Assembly (NCBI RefSeq): GCF_005239135.1
Contig: NZ_QKNX01000005.1
Coordinates: 148,056 to 212,055 of the forward strand
Origin: Natronomonas salsuginis
GTDB lineage: Archaea; Halobacteriota; Halobacteria; Halobacteriales; Haloarculaceae
Reading direction: 5' to 3'
Length of the DNA stretch: 64,000 bases
Part shown: piece by piece, positions 44,545 through 54,176 of the stretch
How positions within the stretch are numbered: position 1 is the stretch's first letter
How the letters are laid out: every line of letters begins with the position of its first letter
Notes under the pieces: generated by a model
What the model was told of the DNA's origin: nothing
Database searches by the model: none
The model's input: only the letters and a program-made list of their open reading frames with translations
Program-made: the position numbers and the translations under genes

Positions 44545-44809
44545 CTATCCCAGAGCTCCAACGTGTACGATACTCCTGGCCGTGCATCTCGATGAGGGTT
44601 CTCTCTTTGTCCCTAATCGGTTCTTCAAGAGCGGCGGTGTCCCCAAAACAGAGCGTGCCATAGAGTTCCCCGTCGACCGAGATAGTCGTCCCGAGGTAAC
44701 TCCTGAACTCGAATGTGTCATATGCTGGCTCATCTGCCCACCTTTCACCAAGGGCGTCGCTGACGGCCAGTGTTCCCTCCGGATCGGAGATGGTTTTCCG
44801 ACAGTAGGT
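44545..44809 (-). pseudogene. GAF-domain remnant of a sensor protein
   Basis: The frame reads TYCRKTISDPEGTLAVSDAL, ERWADEPAYDTFEFRSYLGT, TISVDGELYGTLCFGDTAAL. This matches GAF domains of haloarchaeal light/redox-type sensor kinases (CR-T-I, SYLGT, LYGTLCF). No start, kinase or upstream PAS is attached. It lies in the middle of the split dpp operon. Confidence 0.7.
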
Positions 44810-45434
44810 CTTGGATAGCGGGACGGTAGTTCACGGTCCTAGAAGCTCGTGGGAGCCATGCTTGTGGATCAATATTAGGGGTCAACAACCTCCGCCACAG
44901 CCGCTGAACATAGGGCAACTCCCCGCTCGCGTCTGGTGTGCAGATACTGTGTGTCACTAAATGACTCCCTCGTTGGCGGTGATGCCTTTTTTCATTATTC
45001 TCGGCGAAATGTGATAAATTGTGGGAACATACCTAGGGAAATCGTTTACAGACTCGCTCCGCAAGTAGACCGACGTTGTGAATTCAAAACCACGAGATTT
45101 CGGGACGCCCCTGTCTATTAAATAAACATCCTGTATCGAACGATTCCCGCTCCTAGACTCGTGAGCGGCCACTGTGAGAGATTAGCGCCGTATATTCAGC
45201 ACGGTCCCGACAAACTATCACCGTATGAGGGTTTCAACGAGCCATGTGAGAAGAATCCCTGCTCTGAACGTCATTAAACCAAAGCCCAAAAAATTCAGAA
45301 CGTGATTGGGTGTACAAACTGTCCGATCTTTTCAGCTATGTCGAGATGCGTCGTTCGAGATTACAGGTTACAACCGAGGTGAGACGTTTCTCGTCAAAAT
45401 ACCTGTTGTAGATTATGTAGCTTCCCACACCATA
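44810..45434. other. Debris between GAF remnant and dppB
   Basis: 625 bp without a credible gene or a recognisable remnant. Part of the insertion that separates dppB from dppC. Confidence 0.35.
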
Positions 45435-46427
45435 CTATTCTGCCCCTCCTTCCACACTGACTCGCGGGTCAACAACCCCGTAAATGATGTCTATTAGGAA
45501 GTTTGAGGTGATAACAAATGTAGCAATGAGGAAAAATAGGAATTGTACAACAGGATAGTCACGTGCGAATACCGAACTGACAAGTAACGATCCGATACCT
45601 GGCCAATTGAATACTAATTCAACGAGGACCAGACCACCGAGAGCGCGCGTCATCGAGATTGGAAACAGCGTAATAACAGGCAATATCGAATGGTGATACA
45701 CACGTCGTAAAATATCTTTCCTCGATTTGCCAGTTATTCTATGGTAGAAGGTAAAACTTTGATCCGACGTTTCGACGACGTTTGTACGCATTATCATAGT
45801 TGGTCCTGCAAGGTAACGAAGCACGATCGTGGCGAAGGGTAGAATATAATGCCAGAGGAAATCTGTACTTAGATACAATTGCCACCAAGCTTGATCAGTC
45901 GCAGCACCACCATATGCGTACATCCCGCCAGTTGGGAAAATTCCAGCCCAACTTGCAAAAATCGAGATCATCACGATCGCTAGGAAGAACGACGGAAATG
46001 AGCTGAAGAAAATAACAGACATCAATCCACGACGCTCAAAATTCGTTCCGCGTTGCACGCCGAAGAGTGTCCCTAGAACCGATCCCAGAATATACCCTGT
46101 GGTAATGGCAGGCGCAATTAAAATTACCGAATTAAATAAAGGGATACGGACGTGATCCCAGACTGGTTTCTGTCCAACAATAGAGGTTCCAACATCTAGA
46201 TTTATGTAATTCATAATAAAATCAATATACTGTACATATAACGGTTGATTAAGGCCCCACCTTGCTTCAAATGCAGCGATGGCTTCTTCGCTTGCTCCAC
46301 GATAGATCATCAATGTAGTATAATCCCCAGGGAGTGCTCTGAAGAAAAGAAATACCAAGGTAAGTACTAACCAAAATAAAAATACGGTCTGTACCGCTCG
46401 ACGCAAGAAGTATTTCTTACTGACCAT
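45435..46427 (-). CDS. dppB: ABC transporter permease (DppB/OppB-like)
   Basis: A 330-residue membrane subunit. The N-terminus KKYFLRRAVQTVFLFWLVLT, FLFFRALPGDY is the classic DppB start. The soluble region MIYRGASEEAIAAFEARWGL and the permease EAA loop YHRITGKSRKDILRRVYHHS are present, and the C-terminus NFLIDIIYGVVDPRVSVEGG is complete. It would be the first gene of the dppBCDF operon but is separated from dppC by 1.55 kb of debris, so it needs its own transcript end. Upstream (46428 on) is AT-rich. Confidence 0.9.
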   Translation of the reverse strand: MVSKKYFLRRAVQTVFLFWLVLTLVFLFFRALPGDYTTLMIYRGASEEAIAAFEARWGLNQPLYVQYIDFIMNYINLDVGTSIVGQKPVWDHVRIPLFNSVILIAPAITTGYILGSVLGTLFGVQRGTNFERRGLMSVIFFSSFPSFFLAIVMISIFASWAGIFPTGGMYAYGGAATDQAWWQLYLSTDFLWHYILPFATIVLRYLAGPTMIMRTNVVETSDQSFTFYHRITGKSRKDILRRVYHHSILPVITLFPISMTRALGGLVLVELVFNWPGIGSLLVSSVFARDYPVVQFLFFLIATFVITSNFLIDIIYGVVDPRVSVEGGAE

Positions 46428-46849
46428 CGCTTTGACTTTTTGGAGTATATGGACGAGTTCCTGTGTTACTTCCAGTTGTAACCATACTGGTAAACGCGAC
46501 GACGGATTTTGACTACTTATACCTTTTGGTTCTCTCTAGAGCTTCAGTACCTCTGACGATCGGTGATTAGTATATCTATCTGTGTGTTTTTAACTACATG
46601 AACATAGTAGAAATAAATAGAGTTCACTGTTCTACAACTCACTTAATAGTATGAGAGATTGAGACTACAGCGGGTTTAGCGGGGCTGTAATGTATGACTT
46701 TAGCAAAATTGATCTGCGGGCACAGTACCAGGCTGGCGCTCAACCAGGAAATTCCATTACTTTATCATCCATTTCGGCGACTAGTCGCAGTGTTGTCGCT
46801 CAAAATGCGGGCATTTGTCTAAACTGAGCGATCTTCTACCCGAATCCAG
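46428..46849. other. AT-rich promoter-side region of dppB
   Basis: No gene. A sequence GTTC-ACTGTTCTA-CAAC at about 46623-46639 is a one-sided match to the GTTC-N9-GAAC element found near the IclR gene. It could bind the same regulator weakly. Confidence 0.35.
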
Positions 46850-47258
46850 TCCCGTCAGACTCGGTGGTATACCCCGGCTCTAGGATGTCCCTGCGTTCGT
46901 CTTTGGAGATGCCAAGGCCCATGCTCTTCGATGCAAAGTCCAGTTGTTTCAAGCGGGCCGACTCGAACGGTGCTCGCGACCTCACTATGCTCGACCGCGT
47001 TTCGAAACAGGTTCTTCAGGACGTGTTGCAGGCGACTCCGATCATTATAGATTCTGAATGGCTCGGTAATTTTGAGAGTGTCATGTATTGTTTGACCATT
47101 TTCCAACATTCTAATACGAGGGGTTCCATCTGGGTATATTCCTGTTCTACAACGGTTTGGGCTTCCTGAGCGAGCACTAATGTATCCTCAATGATCGCAT
47201 CCATTCGTTCTAACGCCTCGATGGCTGGATTTAGATGAGCGCCGACGTAGTCGTCTTG
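46850..47258 (-). pseudogene. Sensor histidine kinase remnant
   Basis: The upstream frame has NPAIEALERMDAIIEDTLVL, AQEAQTVVEQEY (dimerisation helix, without an obvious phospho-accepting His at the expected place). The downstream frame has RLQHVLKNLFRNAVEHSEVA (N-box) and VRVGPLETTGLCIEEHGPW (G1-like box, degraded). A frameshift near 47100 and loss of both ends mark it as dead. Confidence 0.75.
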
Positions 47259-47271
47259 TGCCTACGGGAAC

Positions 47272-47457
47272 CTGCCGTGTATCGGCGCGGAGGTGCAGTT
47301 GCCGCTTGGCGGCGTCAAGAAATCGGGCAACTGCTATCCTTCTGCCCGGGAGGTGATCAAGGCCGTCACCGAGCGGACCACCTGGACGCTGAACAACTTT
47401 AGGGATATCCAGATGGTACAGGGCTTCTCAGCCGATATCAAGACGGAGGACGACTGA
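47272..47457 (+). pseudogene. Aldehyde dehydrogenase C-terminal remnant
   Basis: The reading IGAEVQLPLGGVKKSGNCYP, SAREVIKAVTERTTWTLNNF, then QMVQGFSADIKTEDD-stop, is the last ~60 residues of an ALDH (LPFGGxKxSG motif). Upstream homology stops at about 47272, next to kinase debris. It lies just 88 bp from the tRNA-Arg gene. Confidence 0.75.
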
Positions 47458-47545
47458 TGGCCGTCTCGACGGAAGTCGTGGTGGCGACTTCGCCGCCACG
47501 CAGTTCCCGTACCGAGCGAGGAAACCTGACGCACAAGAAGGTCAA

Positions 47546-47649
47546 CGGGCGCGATGGGATTCGAACCCACGACCGTCGGATGTCTCCCCACGCCGGAACA
47601 CCGACGCGGATAGAAGTCCGACGCTCTATCCGGGCTGAGCTACGCGCCC
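47546..47649 (-). tRNA. tRNA-Arg(UCU) with an intron
   Basis: Reading the minus strand: acceptor GGGCGCG pairs with CGCGCCC at the other end; D-arm GCTC...GAGC; anticodon stem TCGGA/TCCGA; T-arm GTGGG-TTCGAAT-CCCAT. The anticodon loop starts CTTCTA, giving UCU (Arg). Between position 37 and 38 there are 29 extra bases (47569-47608 region), the canonical archaeal intron site, leaving a mature length of about 75. The discriminator is G. tRNA 3' ends are frequent integration sites, which fits the surrounding debris. Confidence 0.88.
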
Positions 47650-47690
47650 TTCGGATGAAAAAAGAACGGTATCCTGAAAAGCGGCACGGG

Positions 47691-47850
47691 TTAGCCGTCA
47701 TAGCGATACAGCGACAGCACGAACGGCAATCGATGGAGCATCCAGATGGCGATAGGCAGGCCGATGACGGTGATGGCGAGGACGTTGGCGACGTTCGCCC
47801 AGATGAAACTCCCCACTAGCCGACGAAGACGAACCACAGCGCACGGGCTC
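47691..47850 (-). pseudogene. YccF-like small membrane protein remnant
   Basis: Two frames join as ALWFVFVG...W, then GSFIWANVANVLAITVIGLP and IAIWMLHRLPFVLSLYR, the pattern of YccF-type membrane domains (G-W-W-x-S-x-I-W, V-I-G-L-P). A frameshift near 47820 and lack of an N-terminus show it is broken. It abuts the 5' side of the tRNA gene. Confidence 0.55.
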
Positions 47851-48855
47851 AACCTCGCCGAGCATCACGGCGAGATCGCCCAGAAACTGCGCCAGGAGAA
47901 CGGCCCTGCCGCCTTCGCCGAGGAATCGCTACCGGCAGTGAATACGTAAAAGAGCTTGACGACTTCATCGAGCGCCGCTCCAATTTCGTCAGCGTGGCTT
48001 GGGGGCCTCGACGTTTTGTCTCGGTCTGTGATGGGTGCTTTCTTCTCGTAATAGGTTCCGTCAAATTATGTTATTCGATTGTTCGGTTGTATACGACCTG
48101 GCTTGCTGACGCGCGTTTTGTATCTGTGTGCATTAGTCCCTGTCTCAACTTGTATGCATTGGTCCCTGTCTCAACTTCTGATTATCCTTGGCTGAACACA
48201 TCAAAGCGGTTTCTCAGGGGTCACCAAATCAAGAAGGCGCTCGCACCGCGAGAAGGATTTCTGGCAACGTCTAGTTTTTAATGGCCACCAAGCGGGGCGG
48301 ACACTTGCCTCAGTATTTCTCAGAACAAGATCTTAACTAAGCCAACGTGAATGCATAGCCGGCGGACGAGACTCGTCTCGTCTGACGGCTGCATTTCATA
48401 AAAATCAGTACTTTACGGTTTCACTGAATCCGAAGAAGGCGACTGGAATCATTGTTTGACGACTTGTTTAACGAAGTGGAATAGTACCTTTTGCACACCT
48501 GTACTCTCTCGCTTCATCTCCAACGTTCTGGCGGGCTATCGCACGCCATCAGCGGATTCAATAGAACCGTACTTTACAAAGCTGGTTAGTTAGAACGCCT
48601 GCTTGCTGGTGATGTGTCCTATTGTGGTGCTTCTAACGACTCCAAAACAGGAGTCAAGAGTTCAAATTAACCGTCGGTACTTCGCAACCGAGGATTCTGA
48701 AGCCGAGTTGAGTCGTCGTGAGTGGTCCAATCTCGGAGCAACAGCTAAGTGAATTGAGACGCCGGTCTCCGAGAGATGGTGACTGGGACAAGAACGGCTC
48801 TTTCAGCCGTCTGTGACGAGTGCTGCCGCTACCGAATTGCGGGCCCGAGGCCGCG
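47851..48855. other. Gene-free stretch after the tRNA cluster
   Basis: About 1 kb without an intact gene. A short plus-strand fragment (SEYVKELDDFIERRSNFVSV, AWGPRRFVSV near 47945-48020) looks like part of a lost protein that I cannot name. The rest shows nothing. Confidence 0.35.
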
Positions 48856-48863
48856 GGCTGGCC

Positions 48864-49058
48864 TCAGCCCGCGGCCGGAACCGGGCCGTACGCTTCCGGC
48901 ACTCCGACATCATTCATCTCGATCTCCCACCACTGCTCTAACTCTGCTCCCAGTTCGTGGTGAATCCAGTCACAGAACGTCTGGAACGTAAACTGCGTGG
49001 GCAGGTCGCGCCCGTCCCGCTGCGGGCAGGCGATGACCGCCCATCGTAGCTCTAACAC
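48864..49058 (-). pseudogene. ISH3-type transposase C-terminal relic
   Basis: LELRWAVIACPQRDGRDLPT, QFTFQTFCDWIHHELGAELE and WWEIEMNDVGVPEAYGP match the end of the transposase at 29516. The flanking GCCGCGGGCTG...CAGCCCGCGGC hairpin at about 48851-48875 matches the end structure of that element. Only this tail remains, ~120 bp upstream of the transporter binding-protein gene. Confidence 0.75.
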
Positions 49059-49175
49059 ACTTCCGAATCGGACATCTTCCTCAATCAGAGCGACGCTTCA
49101 GTTCCGCTGCTCACGCCGGTTGGGAAGTACCGACCGTAAGGTATATATCTAAGACTAATCTACTTCTCCCGAGTC

Positions 49176-50978
49176 ATGGAGAGTAATACAGTCGATAGAA
49201 GATCAGTCTTAGCAAGTATAGCAGGCGCGTCAGCAGTCGGATTAGCGGGCTGTAGTGAGGGTTCGAGTGATCCTGAGGGTTCGAGTGATTCCGAGGAGCT
49301 GGGCGAGCGCGTGCCAAACGTCGTTATGTCATACTGGACGGATCTACCACCTTTCTCACCCGCGCAAGAGAAGTCGATGGGCCCTTGGAAAAGTATGTTC
49401 GAGCAGTTGGGTATTGCCATGGAGGAAAAGCCATTGGCAATTACAGAGGCAGTCCAATCGGCCACGGTCGACGCACGAAACTTTCACATCTGTAACTGGT
49501 CAGCTGCTGGAACGCCAAGGCGGCTTGATCCGTCTGATGGCTTAGTCAGATATACCGTACCTAATGCGGGTGTTGCCGGCGGAGCAAACTATTCACAGTA
49601 TACCAATTGTGAGTATACTCACCTGGCCAATCAATCAACAAGAATTACCGACGAGGACGAGCGTCGAAAGACAGTCAATGAAGCTTTCAAAATAATCTCG
49701 GAAGACTCTGGCGTCATCACTCAATCGAATATCCCTGTCTTTGGTGGATATAATAAACGGATTGAGTTTAAAGGAGCTGGTACTATGAACGTGCAGACGC
49801 ACTTGTGGCACCTCCGCCAGTCAGAGGTCAAAGACGGTGAGAACGTCATCGTTTGGGCCAGCACACCTGGCTCACTGCAGAAGATCAATAATCCAGCTCC
49901 GCTATCTACGGCAATTAGGAGTAATCTCATTTGGTCACCACTTTTCGAGTACTCTCCTGAGGGCGAGCTAGAGCCGTGTCTTGCCAAAGATTACGAAGTG
50001 TCAGATGATCTCACCGAAGTAACGGTGTCGCTGCGGAATGACGCGGTTTTCCACAACGGAGATTCGATCACAGCAGAGGATGTAGCGTGGTCGTTGTGGT
50101 TCTATTTCAACAACCCATCGTATTACTACTGGACAGCAAACCCCCCTTGGGACTGGGAGGCAGACCCGGATTACGGGTTCGCCGAGGTCGTTGACGACAC
50201 GACTGTGCGCTTCCATCTCAAAGAACCGTACGCTCCATTCATGATACCCCTCTCTCTGTGGGGGATTCTTCACAAAGAATCATCCATCGCACAGGGTGCG
50301 GAAGAGAACACCCAAGAATTTGAACCCAACGACCCGTTCATCGGGTCGGGACCGTTCACTGTAAGTGATTTCAGTTCTGGCGAAATCATGCGGCTGGAGC
50401 CGCATCCCTACGAACACCCTGTGTCGAATCCCTCACACAGGGCTAACCTCGTTTCATTTGGGGATCCCACAGCAATGTTCGAAGCCTTGGTCTCGGGAAG
50501 TGTCGACTGCATTCCAGGCGTGAATTACAATTTCGTTAGCCGGATCGAAAATGAAGACCATCTAGAAACGTATATCCAGGATGGATTTGATGTTCTGTTC
50601 GCTGCACCACAGCAAAGCCACGCGCCGTTCAAATTCAAAGAGTTGCGGCAGGCGGTCAGCGCCAGCCTGAACCGCAGGGAGATCAATGCCATTGCATTCG
50701 GTGGTAATGGGACTATCGAGATGGCGGACACACTCTTCGTGGAGAGTAATCCGTGGCATCCGCCAGACGAGGCTGTGGTACGACATACCGAGGATCCGAC
50801 GGGCGAGCCAGAGGTTGGCCGCCAGATCCTCGAAGATGCTGGGTGGGGCTGGGACGGCGATGGCAACCTGCACTACCCACAGGAGGCCGACCTCGACCCA
50901 GTCTGGCCCGATGGCGAGATGCCATCCCCCGATGACTTCCCCTGTATCGACGAAGAGGGCAATTACGTCTCCAACTAA
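49176..50978 (+). CDS. Peptide-type substrate-binding lipoprotein with rearranged (permuted) domain order
   Basis: A 600-residue SBP_bac_5-type binding protein for the dpp transporter. Residues 1-26 are a Tat-like lipoprotein signal (DRRSVLASIAG...GLAGC). Unusually, residues ~45-185 (VPNVVMSYWTDLPPFSPAQE, ANYSQYTNCEYTHLANQSTR, NEAFKIISEDSGVITQSNIP) look like the C-terminal lobe that normally ends these proteins. The standard N-terminal region follows from ~200 (LIWSPLFEYSPEGELEPCLA, DAVFHNGDSITAEDVAWSLW). The protein stops at EVGRQILEDAGWGWDGDGN, where the C-lobe would otherwise begin. The order is thus permuted. The frame is open with no stops. Confidence 0.85.
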   Translation: MESNTVDRRSVLASIAGASAVGLAGCSEGSSDPEGSSDSEELGERVPNVVMSYWTDLPPFSPAQEKSMGPWKSMFEQLGIAMEEKPLAITEAVQSATVDARNFHICNWSAAGTPRRLDPSDGLVRYTVPNAGVAGGANYSQYTNCEYTHLANQSTRITDEDERRKTVNEAFKIISEDSGVITQSNIPVFGGYNKRIEFKGAGTMNVQTHLWHLRQSEVKDGENVIVWASTPGSLQKINNPAPLSTAIRSNLIWSPLFEYSPEGELEPCLAKDYEVSDDLTEVTVSLRNDAVFHNGDSITAEDVAWSLWFYFNNPSYYYWTANPPWDWEADPDYGFAEVVDDTTVRFHLKEPYAPFMIPLSLWGILHKESSIAQGAEENTQEFEPNDPFIGSGPFTVSDFSSGEIMRLEPHPYEHPVSNPSHRANLVSFGDPTAMFEALVSGSVDCIPGVNYNFVSRIENEDHLETYIQDGFDVLFAAPQQSHAPFKFKELRQAVSASLNRREINAIAFGGNGTIEMADTLFVESNPWHPPDEAVVRHTEDPTGEPEVGRQILEDAGWGWDGDGNLHYPQEADLDPVWPDGEMPSPDDFPCIDEEGNYVSN

Positions 50979-51036
50979 GAATCGTTCAATACGCTGTATT
51001 CCACGGTCTGGAGCCCCCATCTGAGCAGAAACTGTC

Positions 51037-51273
51037 TTATTGAACGCGAGATGGCGCCAGAAGGTGGTGGAAGATCTGCCGTTTCACAACGATAGTTACA
51101 AGATTTTGATCGCAGGAGCTATAATCGCTGTCACTATCCATATTTGCTGAATGGTCTGGACTGTAGTGTGGTGTCTCGTCGAAATCGAACTCAGCAATTC
51201 CATCCGGCATCTCGTTGAGGTAGTCCTCGATTTCTCGGAGGCTCTTTTCCAGTTCGACGCAGAACAATATCAA
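51037..51273 (-). pseudogene. Transposase N-terminal relic (IS5-like)
   Basis: FCVELEKSLREIEDYLNEMP, then FDFDETPHYSPDHSAN, is a familiar early segment of haloarchaeal IS5-type transposases. It has neither the proper start nor the catalytic core. Confidence 0.6.
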
Positions 51274-51489
51274 CGCAATTTGTGTCCATTCGGCGTACCC
51301 GGCTGCGCCGTCCGTCGCGGCTAGCTAGTCTGAACCGTCAGCGTGCCGTTTGGCAAAGTAACGTCACATCTTGCCAAGCCGTCTGAACGATGTCATATCG
51401 CTGGATGGCGTCCACCTCTTGGTTATCTCGACAGAATCTTTCTATAAGAGCGTCTGAAGCCACCGTCAGTCGGCAGCAAAACAAAGTAT

Positions 51490-52151
51490 TCGAAAACCAA
51501 TCCAGCGAAGATGGGCGTGTTTAGAGTGTCTGACTCTCCTGATCTGTGGTATTCGGTTTCTGTGTCTTCAGGAAGGTTAAGCTCCTCAGAAAGTATGGCC
51601 GCAAGCCCACGCTTCCTCTGGCCGGAGTCTTGTCCTTCCTGTTTCCGTTGGCGAATCTTCTCAGCTTGGTCGGTTTTGAGCTGCTATCCTTGAGCGTTGA
51701 GTCGCTTCTTGGCTTCTCGACCGCTCGAGGCTATCTTGCTCTCGAGGTGCCCCCGGGAGCTCATCTCCTCGGTTCTCAGGAGCGTCTTCCTTGTCTCCCT
51801 TCTCGTCGATGGCTGTTGCCTCGTCGAGAATTCCCTAAATCTCCTCATGGAGGTTGTTCACGCATGCGATCGGCTGTGAGGGCAGCGTCTCCTTGGATGC
51901 GCCTACCATCTAGGGCGACTCCTCCGAGGTCGGCGAGGCCGGCTTTCCCGGCGGAGTCGAAGAATTTCCTCGTAGAGGAGTTCAAACACTTCGCGGTTGT
52001 CTTTGCGAAAGTCCCTAATCGTGCAGAAGTCTGGCTGTTGGTTCGCCGCTAAGTACCGGAACGCGATGAATCGTTTGAGAAGGCTATGGATCTTACGGGA
52101 GCTTCTGACGCCGATGCTGTAGCCGAAGTCGAACACCATGATCATCACCAC
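51490..52151 (-). pseudogene. IS1182-like transposase relic
   Basis: The 5' part reads DFGYSIGVRSSRKIHSLLKR, FIAFRYLAANQQPDFCTIRD and FRKDNREVFELLYEEIL, the N-terminal domain of IS1182-type transposases. Further down, in other frames, ILDEATAIDEKGDKEDAPEN, RGDELP recalls the linker region. Many stops and shifts, no catalytic domain. Positions 51274-51489 hold nothing clear. Confidence 0.65.
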
Positions 52152-52371
52152 AAGTTGGTAAGACAGCCGTCCGCGTCCGTCTCGGGGGGCTGGATAGAAC
52201 GGGTTCAGCTGTCTTTCCGTCTCAAGATAGTAGATCGTATTAGATACGAACCGTTTGAAAGTATCATCTTCGACTCAGTTCTTGGTCGACTTCGGTACTC
52301 AACGGTTGATTCGTCGAAACGTGATTACTCCCTTCACCGATGATCAGGTAATTAAAATACTGTGGGGATCA

Positions 52372-52560
52372 AAAATTAGTGAAATATCTTGATTCACAGT
52401 GACAGTTACGGTGTGACCGTGATACGAGAACGTCAGAGTCGCTGACGTCTTGGAGCAGGAGTCGACAAGCAAACTCAAGTGTCTCTGGATCAATCGTTTT
52501 ATATAATGGCGGCAACTCGGTTGGAATACAATCAATCTCTGTCTCGACTTGGTTTACCAC
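52372..52560 (-). pseudogene. HalOD1 output-domain protein, frameshifted
   Basis: The start MVNQVETEIDCIPTELPPLY, KTIDPETLEFACRLLLQDVS is typical of HalOD1 output domains of haloarchaeal signalling proteins. The expected second half TLTFSYHGHTVTVTVNQD is present but in another frame, so one base change in the middle broke it. Positions 52152-52371 upstream-side show no gene. Confidence 0.65.
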
Positions 52561-53326
52561 TACGTTCGAGATCGTCTCTACGCCTGTTTAATTCGCTTTT
52601 TGAGTGTTTCGTGGCAGTTAAAAGGTGAGCACGGGCTTGACGTGGCAGTCGGTTTTACCAGTGGTTTCGTTACGATGACGGTTTCAGGATATTCATAATA
52701 ACGACTGCCGCGAAGCTTCTGTAATTTTATACCTAATCTCCGTCGTTTGACTACCTCTGTGTATCTCACGTTCCCAAGTGCGAAACCTACTTGCTATATA
52801 ATAGTTTTTTCCTAGCGAACAAAACTAAGCGTTCGAACCCTTGAACGGTTAGCGAGTCCGTTGAATAACAATACTAATACTATTATTCTAATCAACCGGA
52901 CCCGGTTTTGATACCATTGTACGAGTATCTGTTTGTTTCCAAAACCTTCATATAATATATATGATGAATCCTTGGCTGCTATACAAAGCCTCTCATCATA
53001 ATAATGATTAAAAATAAAACAGTTCTATTGTACCGAACAGATTTATCTACTATGCGCTGCCTTGACTTGATGGAAGTGCTGGTGATCCTCGGGTTATGGG
53101 CCGGCAGAAATTCTGAATAGATACCAAAATCCCGTCGAAATTTCTCCTCCAAACACGGCCTTCCCCGTTCCAAGGGGTTCAATTGGTTCGTTGACTACTC
53201 GTGCTTCGGAGATCGAGGGAGTATTTTAAAACGTAGGTCGGGTCGTGCTCTGGGGGTTCTATCGGGGTTGTAGATACCGCGGTTCATACTGTTGTTCAAA
53301 TATATAGTTAATATAGTGTAATTAAT
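52561..53326. other. AT-rich gap before the IclR gene, with a GTTC-N9-GAAC site
   Basis: No intact gene. A minus fragment NPLERGRPCLEEKFRRDFGI, YSEFLPAHNPRITSTSIKSR at about 53050-53182 looks like a piece of a lost protein. The element GTTC-N9-GAAC occurs at 53022-53038 and is shared with 54120-54136 and 61460-61476. Confidence 0.4.
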
Positions 53327-54088
53327 TTAGAATACTCGTTTAATATCTTTGCTAAGTTCATCTGCTATTTCATTAAGCTTTGGTTCGATATTGGATTTAA
53401 TTTCTTTCCTAGTAAGACGGTATGTTGGTCCACCAACACTTAATGCACCGAAAGGGCTCCCATTAGGGAGGAGAACAGCTACAGCGACTGATCGAAGTCC
53501 TTCAAGCCATTCTTGATCGATGATGGCGTAACCACGCTCTCTCGTCACTTCTAGCTCATCACGTAGTCTTTCCGGATCGGTAATGGTGTGTTCTGTTTCT
53601 TCCAGCAAGCTGTTTTTATCTATAATCTCGGTGACTTGCTCTTCGGGTAATTCTGCGAGAATAGCTTTTCCGGTTGCGCTGGCATGGATGTGGAAATAAT
53701 CACCCTCTTCAATTCCGACTTCAGTCGATTCATCTGCTTCATGAATGAGCGTCATGATTTTATTATTCACCTTTATATCAAAATCAACTGCGTGATTAAG
53801 TTTTTTCGCAAGCTCAGTTGTCCTCTGTTTCGCCAATCGATATCGCTTGTCCCGGGTTTTTGTGTACTGCCCAAGGTGAAAGAATTTCAAACTAAGATAA
53901 TATATCTCACCTTCTTTAGTAACGTAGCCGTGATGTCGAAGCGTATTCAGATGACTATGTACAGTACTTTTAGAGAGATCTAATCGGCGTGCTATATCAG
54001 AAAGACGTGCACCGTCTTCGGATTTGATCAAATGCACGATATCCAGGGATTTGCTCGTCGTCTGCACCGTTTTTGCTTCGTCATTCAT
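53327..54088 (-). CDS. IclR-family transcriptional regulator
   Basis: A 253-residue regulator of a catabolic set. The wHTH is ARLSDIARRLDLSKSTVHSH, LNTLRHHGYVTKEGE. The effector domain has EEGDYFHIHASATGKAILAE and GLRSVAVAVLLPNGSPFGAL, then VGGPTYRLT, the usual small-molecule pocket. AT-rich codons. A GTTC-N9-GAAC inverted repeat lies 31 bp upstream of its start, suggesting autoregulation, and other copies occur near 53022 and 61460. The likely targets are the CocE-type hydrolase, the deacetylase-family enzyme, the MFS gene or the dpp genes. Confidence 0.9.
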   Translation of the reverse strand: MNDEAKTVQTTSKSLDIVHLIKSEDGARLSDIARRLDLSKSTVHSHLNTLRHHGYVTKEGEIYYLSLKFFHLGQYTKTRDKRYRLAKQRTTELAKKLNHAVDFDIKVNNKIMTLIHEADESTEVGIEEGDYFHIHASATGKAILAELPEEQVTEIIDKNSLLEETEHTITDPERLRDELEVTRERGYAIIDQEWLEGLRSVAVAVLLPNGSPFGALSVGGPTYRLTRKEIKSNIEPKLNEIADELSKDIKRVF

Positions 54089-54119
54089 GGTAGATGATAA
54101 TGAATTACTACTAATAAAC

Positions 54120-54136
54120 GTTCTGTTCTGCCGAAC
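54120..54136. promoter_or_regulatory. GTTC-N9-GAAC candidate IclR operator
   Basis: The inverted half-sites GTTC and GAAC are 9 bp apart, with the shared middle TGTTCTGCC. The site lies just upstream of the IclR gene. Copies with the same spacing and a similar context occur at 53022-53038 and 61460-61476. Confidence 0.6.
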
Positions 54137-54176
54137 GATACAACGACAATTTATTAAGTGCTTAGATACAGCTACT

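Noticed and set aside
51546..52052. Plus ORF of 168 aa with hydrophobic stretch
   Set aside because: It is antisense to a recognisable IS1182 transposase relic and has no membrane-protein family features.
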